This document shows positions 43,260 through 51,194 of a stretch of 64,000 bases of DNA, in pieces. How positions within the stretch are numbered: position 1 is the stretch's first letter; each line of letters begins with the position of its first letter. A model generated the notes under the pieces. The model was given only the letters and a program-made list of their open reading frames with translations. It did not search any database and was not told the DNA's origin. Origin of the DNA: Pseudomonadota bacterium (GTDB taxonomy: Bacteria > Pseudomonadota > Gammaproteobacteria > Xanthomonadales > Xanthomonadaceae); contig JAEZYE010000015.1 of the NCBI GenBank assembly GCA_023419315.1, forward strand, positions 1 to 64,000, read 5' to 3'. A program made the position numbers and the translations under genes.

Positions 43260-43607
43260 ATGTTGATCGCCGCATGCCTCAGCGCCGTCGTCGCGCTGCT
43301 GCACCTGTATTTTCTCGTGCTGGAAATGTTCCTGTGGACGCATCCGATCGGCCTGCGAACGTTTCGCAACACACCGGAGAAAGCGCAGATGACGCGCGTG
43401 CTCGCCGCCAACCAGGGGCTCTACAACGGCTTCCTGGCGGCGGGATTGATCTGGGGCCTGGCGACGGCGCAGTGGGCCGTCGTGGGCTTTTTCCTGCTCT
43501 GCGTGATCGTCGCGGCGCTGTACGGTGCGTGGAGCGTCAGCCGCCGCATCTTCTTCGTACAGGGATTGCCGGCAGTGGCGGCTCTGGCGGCGATGCTGCT
43601 GGACTGA
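43260..43607 (+). CDS. DUF1304 family membrane protein
   Basis: 115 residues with four hydrophobic segments. LHLYFLVLEMFLWTHPIGLR and the NQGLYNGFLAAGLIWG segment are the conserved DUF1304 motifs. Function unknown. GAGGA lies upstream of ATG 43260. Convergent with the DUF4442 gene, 8 bp apart. Confidence 0.87.
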   Translation: MLIAACLSAVVALLHLYFLVLEMFLWTHPIGLRTFRNTPEKAQMTRVLAANQGLYNGFLAAGLIWGLATAQWAVVGFFLLCVIVAALYGAWSVSRRIFFVQGLPAVAALAAMLLD

Positions 43608-43615
43608 TCCGGCGA

Positions 43616-44095
43616 TCAGGCGGCCCGGGACGCCCGCGGCGACACCCACATGCCGATGCTGGCGCGAAACACGGCTTCGCCCTGCGCATTGCTGATCACC
43701 ACGTCCATGGGCAGTTCGTAGCCGGTCGGCGCCTCGTACGGCGCAAACGAAGGCGTGGCGACCGCATGCATCGTGCCGACCGCCTTCTTCAGGTATTCCA
43801 CCTTCATTCCCTTCGGTATCCAGCGCATCGAGCCTGGAATGCTGACATCCGTGGTGAGCCCGCCGATGAATTCGGCCAGGTTGCACAGCGCGATCGCATG
43901 CACGGTTCCGAGGTGGTTCGTCACGCTGCGGCGATGGCGGATCGAGGCTTCACCACGTTGCGGTTCCAGCCGGAGGATGCGCGGGCGAATGCTGGCGAAG
44001 TAGGGCGCCTTGAAGCAGATCAAGCGCGAGAACAGCCAGCCGCCGAATGGGTGCCGTGACAGCCTGCGATACAGCGACAAAACCTGGTGGCTCAT
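43616..44095 (-). CDS. DUF4442 (hotdog-fold, PaaI-like) protein
   Basis: 159 residues from ATG 44095, which has GGAG seven bases upstream; ATG 44107 is possible. Conserved features: FKAPYFASIRPRI, SVTNHLGTVHAIALCNLAEF (the His-containing loop placed where hotdog thioesterases have their active site) and KGMKVEYLKKAVG. Lies directly downstream of fadE on the same strand, so a thioesterase-like role in fatty-acid metabolism is plausible. A hairpin separates it from fadE. Confidence 0.82.
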   Translation of the reverse strand: MSHQVLSLYRRLSRHPFGGWLFSRLICFKAPYFASIRPRILRLEPQRGEASIRHRRSVTNHLGTVHAIALCNLAEFIGGLTTDVSIPGSMRWIPKGMKVEYLKKAVGTMHAVATPSFAPYEAPTGYELPMDVVISNAQGEAVFRASIGMWVSPRASRAA

Positions 44096-44112
44096 CGGGA
44101 TCTCCATGGAAA

Positions 44113-44136
44113 GACGGCGGACCGGAGTCCGCCGTC
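44113..44136 (-). terminator. Hairpin between fadE and the DUF4442 gene
   Basis: A perfect 10-bp stem (GACGGCGGAC with GTCCGCCGTC) and 4-nt loop, followed on the minus strand by only three T. It could reduce readthrough from fadE into the DUF4442 gene. Confidence 0.6.
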
Positions 44137-44157
44137 GCAAGGCCGCTGCACCGTGGG

Positions 44158-46632
44158 TCAGGCGGCTGCGCGCGAACCGCTCGTGCGTTCCCGGTCGTAG
44201 TAGCTTGCAGCACGCAGTTCGTCGGATTCGAAATCGTCGACGGTGATCGTGTCCAGCGTCATCGTACGCAGTTCTTCCAGTTGTTTGCGCTCGTCGGCGG
44301 TGATCCAGCCCTCCGCAACGGCTTCGTCCAACTGGCTGTCGAAGTCGAGCGCTTCGATGCCCTTGGTCTTGAGCGCCTTGAGGAACTTGCGTTCCACCGG
44401 CTCGGCCAGCACGGCCTTGGCGAGGTAGCTGTTGATGCGGCCAGCCGGATTGTTCTCGCATGGCGTGGTGAACACGCCCTTGGCGAGGCGGTCGCGTGCT
44501 TCGTTCGGCGTCATCAACAACGCAGCCGCGCGATGGCTCAGGCGGTCGCCCGGCGCTTCGGCACGGCGGCCCCACGGGAAGATCAACACCCACATCAACC
44601 AGCCGACCGGACGGATCGGGAAGTTGCGCAGCGCGGCCGACAGCGCCAGTTCCATCTGGTGCACGCTGTCGTGGAAGGCCCACGCCAGCAGCGTGCGATC
44701 CGAAGCCGGCGCACCTTCGTCGTGATAGCGCTTGAGCATCGCGCTGGTCATGTACAGATGGCTCAGCACATCGCCGAGACGGCCGGACAGCGATTCCTTG
44801 AACTTCAGCTTGCCGCCGAGCATCAGCATCGACACGTCGGCCATCAGCGCCAGGTTGGCGGAATAGCGATCCAGCTTGCGGAAGAAGCGACGGGTGTAGT
44901 CATCGCCCGGCGCGCTGCCGAAGCGCGAAGCGGTCAGGCCGAACCAGAAGGAGCGGACCGCGTTGGAAATCGCGAAGCCGATATGGCCGAACAGATTGCG
45001 ATCGAATTCATCGGTGCCGGCGCGCGTGTCCGGGTTCTGCGCCGCCTTCATTTCCTTCAGCACCCACGGATGGCACAGGATGGCGCCCTGGCCGAAGATC
45101 AACAGGCTGCGCGTCATGATGTTCGCGCCTTCCACCGTGATGGCGATCGGCGACGCCTGCCAGGCGCGGCCGACGAAGTTGCGCGGCCCGAGGATGATGC
45201 CCTTGCCGCCGACCACGTCCATCACGTCCTTGACCACTTCGCGGCTCATCGTCGTGCAGTGGTACTTGGCGATGGCCGACGGCACGGCCGGCTTTTCGCC
45301 ACGATCCACCGCGGCGGCGGTGGCCTGCGACAGCGCACTGATTGCATAGGACTTGCCGGCGATGCGCGCCAGTGCTTCCTCGACGCCTTCGAAGCGGCCG
45401 ACCGACAGGCCGAACTGCTTGCGGATGCGCGCGTACGCGCCGGTCACCACGGCACCCATCTTGGCGCCGCCGCTTGCCGTCGACGGCAGCGTGATCGAGC
45501 GGCCGATCGACAGGCATTCGCTGAGCATGCGCCAGCCTTCGCCGATGCCCTTTTCCTCGCCGATGATCTGCGACAGCGGCAGGAACACCTCCTGACCGCG
45601 CACGGGACCGTTCTGGAACGGCGAATTGAGCGGGAAGTGGCGGCGTCCGACTTCGACGCCGGGCGTTTCGCGCGGCATCAGCGCCAGCGTGATGCCGAGA
45701 TCGCGCTGATCGCCCAGCAGGCCGTCCGGGTCATACATGCGGAAGGCCAGGCCGATGATGCTGGCGACCGGCGCCAGGGTGATGTAGCGCTTGTCGAAGG
45801 TGAGCTTGATGCCGACGACCTTGGCGCCGTTCCATTCGCCTTCGCAGACGATGCCGTAGTCCGGAATCGACGTCGCATCGGAACCGGCGAACGGGCCGGT
45901 GAGACCGAAACACGGGACTTCGCGACCATCAGCCAAGCGCGGCAGATAGTGGTCCTTCTGCGACTGCGTGCCGTAGTGCATCAGCAGTTCGCCCGGGCCG
46001 AGCGAGTTGGGCACGCCGACGGTGGAGCTCACGACGCTCGAAATGGACGCCAGTTTCTGGATGACCTTGTGGTGCGCCAGCGCGGAGAAACCCAGGCCGC
46101 CATATTCCTTCGGGATGATCATTCCGAAGAACTTGTTCTTCTTGATGAAATCCCACATTTCCGGCGGCAGATCCGCATGGACGTGGGTGATTTCCCAATC
46201 GTTGGTCATGCGGCAGAGCTCTTCCACCGGACCATCGAGGAACGCCTGCTCTTCGGCTGTCAGTTCCGGCCGGGGCTGGGAGAGCAGCTGATCCCAATCC
46301 GGATCACCGGAGAACAACTGGCCTTCGAAACCCACGGAGCCGGATTCGAGTGCAATGCGCTCGGTCTGCGACAGCGGCGGCAGGATGCGGCGATAGAAGC
46401 CCAGCAGCGGTGCCGTGATCAGCGGCTTGCGGATGAACGGCAGCAGCAGCGGCACGGCGATGAGCGCCACGATGGCGGCGGCGATCAGCGTCGCCGTCGG
46501 ATTCGCCCCGAGCAGCCAGCACGCCACCAGCAGCGTGGCGGTGATCGCGGCCCAGTAGGCCAGGCGCAACCGATGGTAGGCAGCGAAAGCGCCCGCCAGC
46601 AGCAAGGCGAGGAAGGGGGCGAGGATGCTCAT
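44158..46632 (-). CDS. fadE: Acyl-CoA dehydrogenase FadE
   Basis: 824 residues, the length of the E. coli FadE type rather than the 380-residue short form. Two or three N-terminal hydrophobic segments (about 3-22, 28-62) anchor it. The dehydrogenase core shows FFGMIIPKEYGGLGFSALAH, CFGLTGPFAGSDATSIPDYG and SIGRSITLPSTASGGAK; the long C-terminal DUF1974-like region contains ANLALMADVSMLMLGGKLK. It catalyses the first step of beta-oxidation. Its start overlaps the stop of the alpha/beta hydrolase gene (ATGA), so the two are coupled and probably under the TetR regulator. Confidence 0.95.
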   Translation of the reverse strand: MSILAPFLALLLAGAFAAYHRLRLAYWAAITATLLVACWLLGANPTATLIAAAIVALIAVPLLLPFIRKPLITAPLLGFYRRILPPLSQTERIALESGSVGFEGQLFSGDPDWDQLLSQPRPELTAEEQAFLDGPVEELCRMTNDWEITHVHADLPPEMWDFIKKNKFFGMIIPKEYGGLGFSALAHHKVIQKLASISSVVSSTVGVPNSLGPGELLMHYGTQSQKDHYLPRLADGREVPCFGLTGPFAGSDATSIPDYGIVCEGEWNGAKVVGIKLTFDKRYITLAPVASIIGLAFRMYDPDGLLGDQRDLGITLALMPRETPGVEVGRRHFPLNSPFQNGPVRGQEVFLPLSQIIGEEKGIGEGWRMLSECLSIGRSITLPSTASGGAKMGAVVTGAYARIRKQFGLSVGRFEGVEEALARIAGKSYAISALSQATAAAVDRGEKPAVPSAIAKYHCTTMSREVVKDVMDVVGGKGIILGPRNFVGRAWQASPIAITVEGANIMTRSLLIFGQGAILCHPWVLKEMKAAQNPDTRAGTDEFDRNLFGHIGFAISNAVRSFWFGLTASRFGSAPGDDYTRRFFRKLDRYSANLALMADVSMLMLGGKLKFKESLSGRLGDVLSHLYMTSAMLKRYHDEGAPASDRTLLAWAFHDSVHQMELALSAALRNFPIRPVGWLMWVLIFPWGRRAEAPGDRLSHRAAALLMTPNEARDRLAKGVFTTPCENNPAGRINSYLAKAVLAEPVERKFLKALKTKGIEALDFDSQLDEAVAEGWITADERKQLEELRTMTLDTITVDDFESDELRAASYYDRERTSGSRAAA

Positions 46633-47591
46633 GGGCGTACTCCGGTTGCGGTTCCGCCTGCGGCGGAGGGTTCGGTTGGGTCAGGCATGAAGAGGGAAGA
46701 ATCCGACCGCAGCTCGGCAAGATACTCGAGTACGGTTGCGGTGAATGTGTCGTTGTCGTCGCCGGCCACCATGTGCGTGGCCTCCGGAAGATGCACGTGA
46801 TCGGCGTGTGGCACCCGCGTGCGGAACTCTTCGACGGTACGCTCGGAGACCAGATCACTGCGCCCGCCGCTGATCAGCAGCACGGGACAGCGAACGCGGC
46901 TGGCGGCGTCGGCGATGGCGTCCTGGTGCTGTTCGCTGTCGCGCGCGAGTTCGTCGATCAAACGAGGATCCCAATGCCAGCGCCAGCGGCCGTCATCGCC
47001 ACGGCGAAGCAGTTCGCCGAGTTCTTCCGGTGACTTGCGCGTCTTGCGATGCGGGAGATATGCGGCAATCGAATCGCTCGCATGTTGCAGCGAGTCGAAA
47101 CCGTCCGGGAAGGCGGTCATGAAACCGAGGATGCGCTGCAGGCCCGCCGACTCCCAGCGCGGCGTGATGTCGACGAGCACCATGGCGCTGAACAGCCCGG
47201 GCCAGCGCGATTCGGCCATCAGCCCGAACAGGCCGCCCATCGACGCGCCGATGAGCACCGGAGCCTGCGGCTGTGCGCCCGCGACGATGATCAGATCATC
47301 GGCAAACTGCTCGCCTTCATACGGCGTGCGCTCGGCATTCCGTTGCGAGTCGCCGTGGCCGCGCGCGTCATACGAGATGCCTGGATAACCCCGGGCGGCC
47401 AGCAATCGTGCCGTCCGCGACCACGCATGCCGCGTCTGGCCGAAGCCGTGCGTGTAAATCAGGGCGGCGTCACTCTGGAGTGCGGACGCGGGGGCGAAAC
47501 GTTCCCCCGCCAGACGCGCGCCCGACGCGCCCGTCAGCGACACGCGTTCGCTTGAAACAGGCACGAGGGCAGAGGGAGGAATGGAAACCAT
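46629..47591 (-). CDS. Alpha/beta hydrolase
   Basis: 320 residues. ALIYTHGFGQTRHAW (oxyanion region), YDARGHGDSQ, nucleophile elbow LIGASMGGLFGLM (near residue 117), an acidic residue in LLISGGRSDLVSE and a late His in PEATHMVAGDDND form a plausible catalytic triad. The hydrophobic setting and coupling to fadE suggest a lipid or ester substrate. The promoter and a palindromic operator overlap its start codon, so the mRNA may be leaderless. Confidence 0.87.
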   Translation of the reverse strand: MVSIPPSALVPVSSERVSLTGASGARLAGERFAPASALQSDAALIYTHGFGQTRHAWSRTARLLAARGYPGISYDARGHGDSQRNAERTPYEGEQFADDLIIVAGAQPQAPVLIGASMGGLFGLMAESRWPGLFSAMVLVDITPRWESAGLQRILGFMTAFPDGFDSLQHASDSIAAYLPHRKTRKSPEELGELLRRGDDGRWRWHWDPRLIDELARDSEQHQDAIADAASRVRCPVLLISGGRSDLVSERTVEEFRTRVPHADHVHLPEATHMVAGDDNDTFTATVLEYLAELRSDSSLFMPDPTEPSAAGGTATGVRP

Positions 47592-47628
47592 ACGGTCTAG
47601 TATGGGTTTTCGCTTTTAGAGTAGTCAA
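47588..47628 (-). promoter_or_regulatory. Promoter and palindromic operator of the hydrolase-fadE operon
   Basis: On the minus strand: TTGACT (47628-47623), 18-bp spacer, CATACT (47604-47599, 4 of 6). A palindrome CCATAC-N6-GTATGG (47588-47605) covers the -10 and the ATG at 47591, so the predicted transcription start falls at or next to the start codon. A half-site GTATGG recurs at 47719-47724, 12 bp before the tetR ATG. It is the likely binding site for the divergent TetR protein. Confidence 0.65.
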
Positions 47629-47736
47629 TCGGCACGACGCCGAAACCGGCGTTGCCAAGCAATTGATTCTTCGAAAGAAGTGCTGCGGCGCAGCAAACGT
47701 ACCGCCACACACCCGGCCGTATGGTTAAATGCGTTC

Positions 47737-48336
47737 ATGACCACGCCGACCCCCGAGACCGCCCCCGCGCCCCCGCAACGCAGCACCCGCCTGAGCGCGG
47801 ATGATTGGGCGCAAGCTGCGCTGGATCTCATCGCCGAACAGGGCGTTTCGGCCGTGGCGGTGGAACCGCTGGCGCGCCGGCTGGGCGTCACCAAAGGCAG
47901 CTTCTACTGGCATTTCCCTTCCCGTGATGCGCTGTTGCAGGCCGCGCTCGAACGATGGGAATCGGTCGAACAGGAAAGCGTGTTCGGCAGCCTGGAGGCG
48001 GTGCCGGATCCGCGTGAACGCTTGCGCGCGCTGTTCCGCCTGGTGGGCCACGAGGTCAAGCCGCACGTGATCTACAGCGAACTGTTGAAAGCGCTGGACC
48101 ATCCCGCAGTGCAGCCGGTGATCGATCGCGTATCGCAGCGCCGCCTCGAATACCTGATGGCTTCGTTCCGCCAGGCCGGCCTGGGACGACAGGATTCCAT
48201 CCATCGCGCGCGCCTCACGTATGCCGCCTACGTCGGATTCCTCCAGCTGTCACTGCAATTGCAGCAGCCGCGCATGACGCATGAAGAGTTCGAGGCCTAT
48301 CTCGAACATGTCATCTCGACGCTGATTCCGGTCTAG
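47737..48336 (+). CDS. TetR family transcriptional regulator
   Basis: 199 residues from ATG 47737. The helix-turn-helix lies near residues 38-66: VAVEPLARRLGVTKGSFYWH followed by FPSRDALLQAAL. The C-terminal ligand domain is variable. It is divergent from the hydrolase-fadE operon, whose promoter carries a matching palindrome, and a half-site precedes its own ATG. By analogy with fatty-acid-responsive TetR repressors it may sense acyl-CoA; that is inference. Its stop codon shares CTAG with the converging gene. Confidence 0.9.
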   Translation: MTTPTPETAPAPPQRSTRLSADDWAQAALDLIAEQGVSAVAVEPLARRLGVTKGSFYWHFPSRDALLQAALERWESVEQESVFGSLEAVPDPRERLRALFRLVGHEVKPHVIYSELLKALDHPAVQPVIDRVSQRRLEYLMASFRQAGLGRQDSIHRARLTYAAYVGFLQLSLQLQQPRMTHEEFEAYLEHVISTLIPV

Positions 48337-48767
48337 TCGTCCGCGGATGTTCTCGCTGCGAGCCCGCTCGCGGTGCGACGCATTTCGCTGAGCCGCACGA
48401 TGACGTAGGCAAGCAGTGCGACGACGAAGAACACCAGCAGCATCCATGCGATGCCCTGCAGGGTTTCGATGACGGTGCGATAGACCTCCAGCAGCCAGCG
48501 TTCAGGGGTCAATGCGATGATCCGCGCCTTCTCCGGTTCAACCCATTGCGGTGCGGTGATGTAGCGCTCCAGTTCGTGGATGCGGACACCGGACGAGATT
48601 CCGACGACGAGGATCGCGAACTTCATGTACTTGAGCCAGGCGCTGCTGATGCCATCAGCGATGATCCGCTCGAGGATCCGGGCGATGGGCGAGGCGAACG
48701 CGCGCGAGACCAGCCAGGACACCAAGGCGGACAACAGCAGCGTGACAGCGAGCAGGGCAACAAACAT
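48333..48767 (-). CDS. Small membrane protein of unknown function
   Basis: 144 residues from ATG 48767, chosen because GAGGAG lies seven bases upstream. Hydrophobic segments at about 1-22 (FVALLAVTLLLSALVSWLV), near 48-60 (KYMKFAILVVGISSG) and near 103-125 (GIAWMLLVFFVVALLAYVIV). I do not recognise the family. The 3' end overlaps the tetR stop by three bases in a CTAG that serves both genes. Confidence 0.7.
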   Translation of the reverse strand: MFVALLAVTLLLSALVSWLVSRAFASPIARILERIIADGISSAWLKYMKFAILVVGISSGVRIHELERYITAPQWVEPEKARIIALTPERWLLEVYRTVIETLQGIAWMLLVFFVVALLAYVIVRLSEMRRTASGLAARTSADD

Positions 48768-49166
48768 CTGAGGGCTCCTCAACCGGGACCGGGGGCGGGC
48801 TTGCGAGTGACCGTTCCGCCATTCGACCTGATTGGCGATGTAGCCGGCGTGATCGAGATAGCGGTAAATCGGGCGCAGGGTGGTGACCGGATGGTGACCG
48901 GACCGCCGGGTCGGAATGGGGGCTCGGTGAAAGCGACGTGACCTGGGCTGACCGAACTCAGCGCGGAGGCGCGGGTGGACGCAGCGCTTCATCCCGTACC
49001 GCCGCGCCAGATCTGAGTCATTCATTCCGGTTGCGTCCGCGCACCCTCGGGCCGCTTTTCGATCGGCTCAGCCGGTGCTGTCCTGCGCTCTGCCTGTCTG
49101 GCGTTCTTCTCGTCAGCGGGACAGGACATTGGTATCATTTTGGTCTCATTTACCCGAGGGGCAGGC
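48768..49166. other. Gap upstream of pckG
   Basis: About 400 bp between the small membrane protein and pckG. No gene is convincing on either strand. It must contain the pckG promoter, but I find no good -35/-10 pair. GAGGGG at 49156-49161 is the pckG ribosome site. No riboswitch-like fold is evident. Confidence 0.6.
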
Positions 49167-50990
49167 ATGAACGCAGCGGTCGACCTATTCAATGGAACGG
49201 ATTCCCCGGCCAGCCGGTTGGAGACCCTCAATGCCTGGGTGGCCGAAGTCGCCGCCCTGACACGGCCCGACGCCGTCCACTGGTGCGATGGCAGCGATGC
49301 GGAAAACGCCGCGCTGATCGCAAAGATGCAGGCCGACGGCACGCTGCTGCCATTGAACCGGGAAACCCATCCGCACAGTTGGCTGCACCGCTCGCATCCG
49401 GGCGATGTCGCGCGCGTGGAGCACCTGACCTTCGTGTGCACGCCAGACCGCGACGACGCCGGGCCCAACAACCACTGGATGGCGCCGGACGAAGCGCACG
49501 CGAAAATGGACGCGCTGTTCGACGGATGCATGCGCGGGCGCACGCTGTATGTGGTGCCGTACTGCATGGGCCCCATCGATTCACCGCTGGCGCGCTGCGG
49601 CGTGGAGATCACCGACTCGCCTTACGTGGTGGCGAACATGCGGATCATGACGCGCATGGGTGCGCCCGCGCTGGCGCGCATCGAACGCGAAGGGCTGGAA
49701 CGCCAGGCACGAGGTGAAGCGCCGACCTTCGTCAGGGGGCTGCATTCGATCGGCGAACTCGATCCCGAGCGCCGTTTCATCATGCATTTCCCGGAAGAAC
49801 TGACGATCAAAAGCTTCGGCTCCGGCTACGGCGGCAATGCACTGCTGGGCAAGAAATGCCATGCGCTGCGCATCGCATCGCATCAGGCACGCCGTGAAGG
49901 CTGGCTTGCCGAGCACATGCTGATTGTCGGCATCGAAAATCCGCAGGGCGAAACGCATTACATCGCGGCCGCATTTCCATCAGCCTGCGGCAAGACCAAC
50001 CTTGCCATGCTGATCCCGCCGGAAGGCTATCGCGCGCGCGGCTGGAAGGTATGGACGGTCGGCGACGACATCTGCTGGATGCGTCCCGGCCCCGATGGAC
50101 GTCTGTACGCCATTAATCCGGAGGCGGGATTCTTCGGCGTCGCGCCCGGCACTTCCGATAGTTCGAATCCGAACGCATTGGCGACGATCAGCCACCACAC
50201 GATTTTCACCAACGTCGCTGTGACCGATGATCAGGAGCCGTGGTGGGAAGGACTGGACGGCCGCACCCCCGCGCTGGACTGGCAGGGCCGACGTTACTCA
50301 CCGGAAAATGGCCCGGCGGCGCATCCGAATTCGCGCTTCACGGTCTCTGCGCGGCAATGCCCCAGCTACTCCGCGCGCGCGGAAGATCCGCAAGGCGTGC
50401 CGATTTCAGCGATCGTATTCGGTGGCCGGCGCGCCTCGCTGGTGCCACTGGTGTTCGAAGCACGCGACTGGACGCATGGCGTGCTGATCGGCGCCGCGAT
50501 GGGTTCGGAAACCACCGCAGCCGCGACGGGAGCCGTCGGCGTGATGCGACGTGATCCGATGGCGATGAAACCCTTCTGCGGCTACAACTTCGCGGACTAC
50601 TTCGCGCACTGGCTGTCTTTCGATCAGGACGATGCGCGCCTGCCGAAAATCTTCCACGTCAACTGGTTCCGCAAGGGCGACGATGGTGGCTTCCTGTGGC
50701 CGGGCTTCGGTGAAAACCTGCGCGTGCTGGAATGGATGATCGAACGCGTGAAAGGAAACTTCGGCTCACGTGAAACCGCGATTGGTCATCTCCCCGTGGA
50801 AGGTGACTTGAACGTGGAAGGCCTCGGGTTGGGCGCAGAGGCAACCGAAAAACTCTTCGGTGTGGATGAGGCCGGCTGGCGTGCCGAAGTCGCCAGCATC
50901 GGCGAATATCTCGAAGAGTTCGGGAGCAGGATGCCCGCTTCGCTGAAGGCTGAACAAGAGCGCATCCAGCGGGCGCTGAGCAGCGACTGA
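49167..50990 (+). CDS. pckG: Phosphoenolpyruvate carboxykinase (GTP)
   Basis: 607 residues, the normal size of the GTP-dependent enzyme, which makes PEP from oxaloacetate for gluconeogenesis. Signatures: the kinase-1a loop FPSACGKTNLAMLIPP with the reactive Cys, GDDICWMRPGPDGRLYAINP, EAGFFGVAPGTSDSSNPNA, FGGRRASLVPLVFEA and PGFGENLRVLEWM. It is the GTP form and not the ATP form (pckA). Next to fadE and its regulator, it fits growth on fatty acids, though it is a separate transcription unit with its own terminator. Confidence 0.97.
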   Translation: MNAAVDLFNGTDSPASRLETLNAWVAEVAALTRPDAVHWCDGSDAENAALIAKMQADGTLLPLNRETHPHSWLHRSHPGDVARVEHLTFVCTPDRDDAGPNNHWMAPDEAHAKMDALFDGCMRGRTLYVVPYCMGPIDSPLARCGVEITDSPYVVANMRIMTRMGAPALARIEREGLERQARGEAPTFVRGLHSIGELDPERRFIMHFPEELTIKSFGSGYGGNALLGKKCHALRIASHQARREGWLAEHMLIVGIENPQGETHYIAAAFPSACGKTNLAMLIPPEGYRARGWKVWTVGDDICWMRPGPDGRLYAINPEAGFFGVAPGTSDSSNPNALATISHHTIFTNVAVTDDQEPWWEGLDGRTPALDWQGRRYSPENGPAAHPNSRFTVSARQCPSYSARAEDPQGVPISAIVFGGRRASLVPLVFEARDWTHGVLIGAAMGSETTAAATGAVGVMRRDPMAMKPFCGYNFADYFAHWLSFDQDDARLPKIFHVNWFRKGDDGGFLWPGFGENLRVLEWMIERVKGNFGSRETAIGHLPVEGDLNVEGLGLGAEATEKLFGVDEAGWRAEVASIGEYLEEFGSRMPASLKAEQERIQRALSSD

Positions 50991-51007
50991 GCAGCCCTGT
51001 TCAGACT

Positions 51008-51039
51008 GGGTTACGCGGCCAAGGCGTAACCCGAGTTTT
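51008..51039 (+). terminator. Terminator after pckG
   Basis: A perfect 9-bp stem GGGTTACGC / GCGTAACCC (51008-51016, 51024-51032), a 7-nt loop, then GAG and TTTT. It begins 17 bp after the pckG stop. Confidence 0.8.
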
Positions 51040-51091
51040 CACAATTACGGTAACTTGTTGATTTTAAAGGGGCGCGAACTCTTCCGCACAG

Positions 51092-51138
51092 GTAAAATTT
51101 GCGTTACTCTCTGTCTGTGCAGTAACTCACATTACTGC
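51092..51138 (+). promoter_or_regulatory. Shared receptor motif, copy A, with a following hairpin
   Basis: GTAAAATTTGCGTTACTCTC at 51092-51111 matches the same motif at 56133 and 56323. TACTCT (51105-51110) could be the -10. Eight bases after the motif, GCAGTAA (51119-51125) and TTACTGC (51132-51138) form a perfect 7-bp stem, so the predicted RNA would begin with a hairpin. It lies 84 bp before the first receptor gene. Confidence 0.65.
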
Positions 51139-51194
51139 CCTTGCTGGCCCGGGGATGTGTTTCGGGCCGACTTAAAACCAGAGAGAGAGACCAC

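Noticed and set aside
51092..51111. Sigma-54 type promoter (GG-N10-GC) in the shared receptor motif
   Set aside because: TTGC is present, but the GG in copy A is 8 rather than 10 bases from GC, and copies B and C lack GG.
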